From the NCBI GenBank assembly GCA_028551475.1, contig CM052355.1, forward strand, positions 21,975,580-22,039,579: a DNA stretch of 64,000 nt, read 5' to 3'. Made by a program: the position numbers and the translations under genes. The notes under the pieces were generated by a model. That model worked only from the letters and a program-made list of their open reading frames with translations. It was not told the DNA's origin and ran no database searches. The stretch is from Casuarina equisetifolia. Taxonomy: Eukaryota; Streptophyta; Magnoliopsida; Fagales; Casuarinaceae. This document shows positions 56,787 to 64,000 of the stretch, piece after piece; within the stretch, counting starts at the first letter, position 1, and every line of letters begins with the position of its first letter.

Positions 56787-57774
56787 TTAAGGGGCCTGAT
56801 AATGTTCCAAACCTAGTTGATCTTCCCAAGTTATTTTCCTACAATTGCTTGGTAATGCTCCCAAAGAGTTCAAGACATGTAGCCTTATTACTAAGCATCC
56901 AAAATTCATTAATCTATTAGCAAGATAGTTTGCCTTGCAAAATACAGGAATGGTATTGAAATTTGTAGACATATAGCCCCTATAATGGCAAAACTCATAT
57001 TCTAAATTCCAAGGAGCCATGAAAAACCCTTTTAGGTATTGAACCATAAATTAAGAATCTAATTCTAAGACATGAATGCCTTTTTGGTGACATATTTTTA
57101 GACATTCCAATAAAGCCATAATCTTTACTCTTATATTATTACCTTGTCCCAAATATGTAACATAAGCCAAAATGATGCTTCCTCTCTAATCTTTCACCAC
57201 TCTTCCACTCTCACATGCTTTTACCATGGATGATCCATTTATATTTAACTTTACAGGGTTGAAAGAAAGGCATGACTAGTGTATCATATGACCTCTCTGA
57301 AAAGGTGGAATCACAATAGGGACATTCATACCTTGAAATCTTGTATAATCTTTTATAGAAGGAAAAAAGCTACCTTGGAAGGAAGTCATTAAAGGATGGA
57401 CCTCTAATAGCACTCTTTCTATCAACACCAATAAAAACAAGCCTTTGTTCGAGTATACAAAGTTGTTCCTACCCGGCCAAATTTATACAATTTATAAATC
57501 CTAACAACATTCCTCCTTGCATTAAAAGCCATGCTTCCTAAAACCAATCCTTTACAAGATGTAAGTTGTCTCTTCTAATTGAGACTTGGAAGAGATGACA
57601 AAAATGATTCTATAAATTAGTAGTCAATTCACCCTAGTAAAAAATAGGATTAATAGTCTCGCAATTTGGTGTGGAATAGTAAAAACATTTAAATGCAAGT
57701 GAAAGGCCTCTATCTTGAACTCTATTGTTTGTAGGAAATCCCTTGCAAATCACCATCCACAAGAAGAAACCAAT
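56787..57774 (-). pseudogene. LINE ORF2: RNase H end and linker
   Basis: At 56787-57047 the open stretch MVQYLKGFFMAPWNLEYEFC, FCKANYLANRLMNFGCL and WEDQLGLEHYQAP is the C-terminal RNase H with the REAN-x-AD-like segment. The same end is seen at 56157-56195 and near 55300. The first RNase H motif at about 57200-57260 is degraded (complement of VKLNINGSSMV, Asn for Asp). The linker to the zinc-binding region runs to 57774, where the solo LTR begins. Confidence 0.75.
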
Positions 57775-59435
57775 TGTTGGATCCTATAGCAACCTAAGAG
57801 GGGGGTGAATTAGGTTTCTTTTTAAAAATTCACTTTTAATTAGTGTTCAATCACTTTTTGTAATCAAATAAAGCATTCAAAGATAATTAAACACAAAAGA
57901 GATGAGACATAAGTTTACACGGTAGTTCGACCCTTTTTCACCTACTTTTACCCTCTTTTCCTTCAACATAACCAGTTGAAGTTCACTTTACTACAAAGTT
58001 AAGAGAAACTTTCTCCTACATTTTCCAACTCATCTTCAAGGAGTCAAACAATCCTTACACCAAGGATCACAATATAATGTGTCTCAACACACATCAACAA
58101 GTCAAAGTTTCTCAAACTTGTTACAAACTTAAGCAATCCCCTTAAGATATGAAATGTATATAGGAGATTGCTAAGCTAATTGCTTTCTAAAGATAACAAT
58201 TAAGATAATCAAGCCCTAATCACGAAACCCCCAAATAACAGCAAAGTTAGGGTTTTGGATTTACAACCAAGTATATGTGCAAAATAATATTCAAAATCTA
58301 ATTAGCACATATACAAGTAGAAATCTCAAGTAAACTAAAAGAGTAATGAAGTGAAAGAACTTTTTTAAGATTTCTCTTCAACTCAAGCTTCACAAGTTGT
58401 ATATTTAACTTCTTAAGTATATTTTTGTTTTTGCAAATCTGAGCAAGTCTAACCTTGACTTTTTCTTCTTTTTTAAAGCTAAATAGACATGAAAAATACA
58501 CCTCATTAACTCCAAAAACTAGCTATTTTGACTTATGATTTTCTTCCTGTTTTGAACTGATAGAGACTAAATTTTGAGTTATTGGAGAGGTAGAGAGTTG
58601 TGATTGAGCTTGCTTTGTTCTATCTCAAATATGTTCAAAATTGAGCTCTAAAATGACTTCATTTGATCAGTAACTTAAGTTACATAATCAGAGCTTTGTG
58701 GACCTTAAAAATAGGTTACTGGGTTCTCCCTTAAATCTTGCTCAATTCTCTTCAATCTTGAAACTAAACTTCATGAGTCCTACACAAATTCATAAAGAAT
58801 CTTCTTCCTTATAAAAGCCCTTTGAAATCATCTTCAGAAACCTTCTAATTTGCTTACAATTTCACTTTTAAGCAATTAAGGCTAGAACTCTAAGAACTCC
58901 ACAATTTCTTCAAATTTATCCTTTATGAGCAGTGGATCTTCAATTTTTCTTCACAAAAATATTCTTCTCTTCTTAGCTTTCTAACAAGCTATTTTACACC
59001 TTGATCAAAGGTGAAATGGGCAGCCAAATTTACCGGAGAAGTCACGACATCATCGGGGGTTGGGTTTTAGGTCACAGGCACTTAAGTTGGTCGCAGGTCA
59101 CTCTTTTTGGACTTAGGTCGCGCACTGGGTCATGCTCTAGACTTGGGTCACACTTTGGGCCTAGGTCGTATTCTCTGGACTAGGTCATACATTCTGGACT
59201 AGGTTGCACCTCTTTGGATTGGGCTCATGCTAACCTAATTTCCTGTATACAAATTATTTTTCTCATGAGACCTATAAATAATCAAATATTAATTATAATA
59301 TTTTCATATTATAATTCCATTCAATTATCAATATATTCCAACAAAATGATTATAATATTGTCATATTATAATATCCATTTTTCTTCATTATCAAAATGTT
59401 TATATATTCTAATATCATTAAAATATATTCCAACA
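57775..59435 (-). mobile_element. Solo LTR, TGTTGG family, second subfamily
   Basis: 1661 bp from TGTTGGATCCTATAGCAACC to ATATATTCCAACA, with a perfect CCAAT duplication (57770-57774 and 59436-59440). The closest relative is 45903-47530, including the GGTCGC-type repeats near 59050-59220. Confidence 0.93.
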
Positions 59436-59440
59436 CCAAT

Positions 59441-59766
59441 ATTAGGCAACAAGTACTTATTCTTGAAGTACTTGCTCCAGCTTTTCTTCTCACCATGTGC
59501 TCTTTTTTCCTTGTATACAACCACTAATGTGAATGGGCCATTTGGATTTAACTTAAAGGCTAGCTTGTCTAGATCATTAGTGAGGATAATGTGGTGTGTT
59601 TTCTCCTATTGTGGTTGAGACAATTTGGATACAAGAAACATTGTATCCTTCATAGCCTTAAAAATACTTTTATGAATGTTGTCATATGATAGTTGCCACA
59701 AAGTCTCATCTAGCCATTTATCTATCAAAAAAAATCTTGATCCATTACATACCACCCATCTATTAT
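59441..59766 (-). pseudogene. LINE ORF2 zinc-binding region
   Basis: At 59606-59797 the open stretch contains NNRWVVCNGSRFFLIDKWLD, which matches the W-xxG(N/D)G-xx-xFWxDxW block between RT and the zf-RVT domain of plant L1 ORF2. It is continuous with 61544 on the other side of the solo LTR. Confidence 0.72.
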
Positions 59767-61543
59767 TGTTGGAAAATAAGGGTTTTGTGTGTGACAAAAT
59801 ATATTTATGCAGATATTTTGATAAAATATGTGTTTCATAAGTGCAAAAGAAAATTATAGGAAGTAAAAGGTGTATAAATTATAATATCAATTAATGATAT
59901 TATAAAGTAACCAGGTTTCTATATTCCTTAATATAATGTTACTATATAGTGACATTGAGAAAGTATTTATGTAAGGTGCATTAGTTAAAATGTCTTGAGT
60001 ACAATGTTTATTAAATTGAAATTAAATATGACATACATTGTGGTTAAGAAAAAATGATGCTTGCTTATGTTTTGATGAAGGTTGAAATATATGGCCTTGC
60101 TTGTTGAAATAAATCTTTTTATCAAGGACATGTATTATATCATTCTCGAATTGATATAATGTTCTAGGGCTATATATTATGTTCCTAGCCTGGTTAATGT
60201 TCTCGGGCTGGATATTGAGTTCTCAGTTTTGTTATACTTGGGCCTCTTAAGCTCTTGGTCCATATCAGATCGCGTTATCAGGTTTGCTCTCAGTCCATAT
60301 CAGATCGCGTTATCAAGCTTGCTCTTGGTTCATATCAGCTCGCGTTATCAGGCTCACTCTCATTTAAGTGAGTGCAGATGTTGGTGGTGAAACTCACCGT
60401 TTCATGCTGATGCTTGTAATGAAACTCACCATTTCATTAACATATTACCCTCACTTATCTACCTAATGCCCTAAGCAGAATATTATCGAAGAGCTGTTGA
60501 TATGAGACAGGGAGAGAAAGAGGAGAACGGCGCCGCTGGTGACCGAATCCTCAATAGGAGGTTTTTTGATAAGACCAGTGTCAGAATGGTCTGATTTGAG
60601 CTGAAGAAGGAAGATTTGAAGGTTAATCTACTGTTCCAACAGGAAGACAATGATTGAGGTTTGATGCGTTCGAAACCCTAGCCCTAATTTTTCTATTCAA
60701 GAGAAGTTATTCTACGAAGAAGTGTTAGAAAAACTGACAAGATTCTGAAGCTTTTATTGAGAAGAAGTTCTATTATTGAGCTCATTCCTTGATCTTGCTA
60801 TCTTCGTGACAATTGGTGACATTCTAGGCTATGGTGATATTGTGATTAAATACTTATTTGTTTGTTCATATCATCAATTCAACCTTGTATAACTTTGTTT
60901 ATGTGTTGATTTCATTAAAATACAATTATTGTACATAAGCATTGAGAGAAACCCAAAACCCTAATTTATTTCAATTTAGGGTTTTCGTGATAGGAGTTAA
61001 GAACTTTTATATCTACATCATATTAGTCCTATTGATTATAGAATCCCACTATTTGTCATATTATTTGGGATTTGTAATTAATTGATGATCTTTTGATCAT
61101 ATTGTATAATCTTGTACAAGAGATTCCTTGAAAAGGAATTGTTTAAGTTAGGGAGAACGTTTTCTCCTAACTTGGTTGAGTAAAGGAGACTTCAATCGGT
61201 TTGATTGAAGGAGAAGAGGGTGGACATAGGACTCAAGGTGTAAGTGCTGAACCACCATGGTAAATCTGGTGTGAATATCTTTGTTTATTATTGCCTCAAT
61301 CTTCTTATAACACCTGCTGCCTTATTATTAGTCTTTGAATTTATAGGAATATCTGAAGTGCTAAATTATGATACTATTTTTGTTGACTTGGAAGAAGAGC
61401 ATCATAGGTTTTGAATTATGATTGTGTCATACTGCAATTATTTTTATGTTTATATTAATATAACAAATTGTTTTAAGTTCATTTTAAAAATTGCTAATAT
61501 AACAATTCAACCCCCCTTTCTTGTTAAGCTATAAAAACCAACA
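59767..61543 (+). mobile_element. Solo LTR, TGTTGG family, with 35-bp tandem repeat
   Basis: 1777 bp from TGTTGGAAAATAAGGG to AAAAACCAACA with a perfect ATTAT duplication (59762-59766 and 61544-61548). Plus-oriented; the 3' part reads CAATTCAACCCCCCTTTCTT. Closest relatives are 40044-41645 and 43841-45534. Confidence 0.93.
60252..60356. repeat. Three 35-bp tandem units
   Basis: Exact-length units at 60252, 60287 and 60322, each containing CATATCAG(A/C)TCGCGTTATCA, differing at a few positions. It lies in the LTR 59767-61543 at the position corresponding to the 46-bp array of the 43841 copy, but with a different sequence. Confidence 0.93.
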
Positions 61544-63999
61544 ATTATGTTGCAAAACAAAAGGAATGTGAGTACTAATAAGGCTCCAACAATGTGAGGT
61601 AAGAATGTTTCTTAGAGCTTTGAAAACTTCCTTTGGATGTCCATACTTCCTCCTTATAAATTAGGCTTACAAAGATTCTTCTTTGATGTAATTCCAAGCC
61701 ATCTTCACTTGTAGACTCTTTATATCCGTGACTATATTTCTTAAGCCTAGTCTTCCTTCATCCATAAGAGGGCATGCTTTGTCATATCCTGCCTAATGTG
61801 CTCTATGCATCACCATATGACTCCATAAGAATTTAAACATATCCTTATTTATCTCTTTTAAAACAAACTTTGGAGCTTTGGTAATTGATAAACAGTGTAT
61901 AGGAATAAAGGGTAAAACAATTTTAATAAGGACAAGCTTCCCCCTATGAGATAGGAATTGGTTTTATAAATTTGATATGTCGCCTTTGATCTTTCCTATA
62001 CTTTCATCAAAATGCCCCCTCTATATCTTCTAAAAAGTGGAACACCTAAATACTTCATTGGTAGCTTTGATAACAAAAACTTTGTCCATCATTTTATATG
62101 ATGTTTCCTTTAAGGCAAGGATTTCTTGGTTAGTAGGAAGTTACATTTTGACACATTTACCTATTGCCTACCATAATGGTCATACTTTCTTAGCAAATCC
62201 ATAAAATTTAGAATCAACCTTTTGTGCCTATTTAAAAATACAACATAGCATCCACTTATAACAAGTGAGAGACATAAGCATAATCATTTGTACCTTTATA
62301 GCTCTTTATTGCCTCAACTTGCATGAGATGTTTCAACTAGTGAGATAATGCTTCTTAAGTAAGGATGAACAAGGTTAGAGATAATGGCTCCCTTTGGCAC
62401 AATCCCCTTGTGGATTTGAGAAACCTAAACTTCTTGCCTTGCATTTGAATGAAAAACCAATTGTTTGAAATACAATAGTAGATCATATCATTATAGGCTT
62501 CTAAAAAGCCAAATTTTTGCATTAGCATCAATAAGAAAGGCCACTTTAATATGTCATATGCTTTTGACTATTACATTGCCCCCAAGCATAATGCGATTGA
62601 TCATGTGCACCATCTCTTGAACCAAAGCAATATTCTTTTATGTCGATTTTCCATGCACAAAACTAGATTACTCTAGCAATATTACTTATGGGAGAATCTT
62701 GGCTAGCCTATCATTGAAAAGCTTTGTGAAGATTTTATATTTGAAAGTACATAAACTAATTGACTTTAGGTTTGAGAAGTTGCTTGGTTGAGGCACCTTT
62801 AAAATCGATGCTAATGCCACTGATGTGGGACTTTTTGGAATGTGGCAACCTCCAAAAAAGTCCTTGATTGCTTCATATAAATACTCTTTAACCACCTTTT
62901 GTGCCCCTACATAGAAATGCCCTATGAAACCATCTAGATTAAGGCTTTTTATTACTTGTTGCACCTTTTCTTAATTTGGAACTCTACACATCATTCTATT
63001 TTGTACCTTGGTCACAAATTAGCAATGTGACTAAAAAAATCATTCCTTTCTTGATCATCATTCTAATCTTTTGTTTGCACCATGGTGGTTGTAAGTTGCT
63101 CTTTATAATAAACTACAACCATTGGGCCTAAAACCTCCACATCAATTATATATGATCCATTTAGGAGTTAAAAATTGTATCTTGAAGATTGTGTTTGCTC
63201 CTATATACAAGCATGAAAAAGAAGTATATTTTTGTCACCTTCTTTCAACCATCTTATACAAGCCTTATCTCATTATCCATCTTTTCCTGCTTTGATATGC
63301 TATATTAGTTGGTCTTGTGCATCTTGATAGTTCTTGAAAATTGCCTTTAACCAATTTTCCTACAATTGACTTTCCATATTTTGCACTTACTTTATGGGTT
63401 ATGCTATCTTTTGTTCCTTGTTAATCTTATTCAACTTAACCTATGTGATTAAATATTTCTTAACCTATGTGCTTCATATATGTAGATACACCCATAATGG
63501 AGCTGAGGAATGCCTTACCCATTGCGTAATAATCATCCTTTTTGTAGATGCCATTTCTAGCCATTGTCATTAAAAGATTCCTCACATTTGTATTAGTAGA
63601 GTTGAATGATCTAAACTCATTGGCAAGTGTTGAACCTTTAGAGTCAAGAAGGTTTATAATGCCTTCAAATTACATAGGACTCTATCCAATCTTGCCAATA
63701 TATGGTGTGATCCTTGAACATTGTAGCACCAAGTGAATGAGGAACCTAAGACCAAAATCTTGTAGCCTCTGTTGACATATAAAATTTCTAAACTCTGTAC
63801 TAGTAACTTTAAAGTATTGTCTTCCCTTTTACTTTTCTTCGAGACTTATGATGGAATTGAAGCGCCCTTTACTATCCATGGTTAACCTAATATTTGGAGT
63901 CCTTCTAGGTGATTCCATAGGTTTCGACAACGAATGTAATCTATGCTTGCATATATCATTGTCAATGAAAACTACTTCCCATCCATTTGTATATCTATT
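61544..63999 (-). pseudogene. LINE ORF2: endonuclease end and reverse transcriptase
   Basis: At 62686-62964 an open stretch reads MQQVIKSLNLDGFIGHFYVG, CHIPKSPTSVALASILKVPQ, FSNLKSISLCTFKYKIFTKL and FNDRLAKILP. This is the RT N-terminus (DGF-GHFY, then IPKV, then F-RPISLCN-YKI-SK). The catalytic FADD block should lie about 62100-62300 but the frames are too broken to place it. At 63600-63999 decayed endonuclease C-terminus can be read (RLQDFGL, SSFTWC, WQDWIES in mixed frames). The element would nick and copy itself into DNA; this copy is inactive. The 5' part is off the window. Confidence 0.8.
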
Positions 64000-64000
64000 G

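Larger units (their letters stand above)
56576..63999 (-). mobile_element. L1-type LINE, large, 5' end outside the window
   Basis: Minus-strand element whose 3' end is a T-rich run on the plus strand (56576-56590). Order from the window's right edge: endonuclease C-terminus (about 63700-63999, with FTWCN-like sequence), RT (from 62964 leftward), zinc-binding region (59436-59800 and 57400-57774), RNase H (56787-57300). It contains two solo LTRs with perfect duplications. About 4 kb remains once these are removed, so ORF2 may be nearly complete in extent though not in frame. Confidence 0.82.

Noticed and set aside
60252-60356. Regular repeats considered as a CRISPR-like array
   Set aside because: Units are directly adjacent without spacers, in a plant LTR; a simple tandem repeat.

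Overview
The window is AT-rich nuclear DNA of a flowering plant, most likely a eudicot. The evidence is one GRAS-family gene whose whole length matches the plant SCARECROW-LIKE 23 group, surrounded by Ty1/copia, Ty3/gypsy (Athila-like and chromovirus) and L1-type retrotransposons. I cannot name the species from sequence alone. No rRNA gene, convincing tRNA gene, CRISPR array or prokaryotic feature was seen.

Positions 1-50808 are almost entirely retrotransposon. One old Copia element, with short LTRs at 1125-1341 and 50619-50808 and a GGTAT target duplication on both sides, has been expanded to about 49.7 kb by later insertions, five levels deep. A minus-strand gag-only Athila-like element (2292-30347, duplication CCATT) sits in the Copia gag. 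Its left LTR is split by a larger minus-strand Athila-like element with gag, protease, RT, RNase H and integrase remains (2744-23905, TCTAT). That element is in turn split by a small gag-only LTR element (3330-6203, CAAAC), a truncated L1 LINE (6727-8674, 16-bp duplication), a plus-strand gag-only Athila-like element (14667-20684, CCTAT) and a solo LTR (22568-23320, GAAAT). Further right, a minus-strand chromovirus (31029-43024) lies in the Copia between gag and integrase, and itself carries five solo LTRs, one inside another. Three more solo LTRs (43841-49143) interrupt the Copia integrase-RT region. Nearly all boundaries were set by matching TG...CA ends to direct duplications read by eye.

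Positions 51494-52807 (minus strand) hold the only intact host gene, an intronless GRAS transcription factor like SCL23. It is GC-rich compared with its surroundings and has a (GA)17 tract about 150 bp upstream of the start codon.

Positions 53305-63999 are decayed L1-type LINE sequence, mostly minus strand, with a 131-bp tandem repeat at 54645-55100 and two solo LTRs (57775-59435, CCAAT; 59767-61543, ATTAT). A second LINE fragment at 53936-54420 carries both insertion sites unoccupied.

No undescribed cellular system is evident. The points of interest are the nesting chronology, a non-autonomous Athila-like lineage defined by a shared internal-deletion junction, and a young gag-only element whose single ORF has an unusual repeat-bearing tail and ends inside its own LTR.
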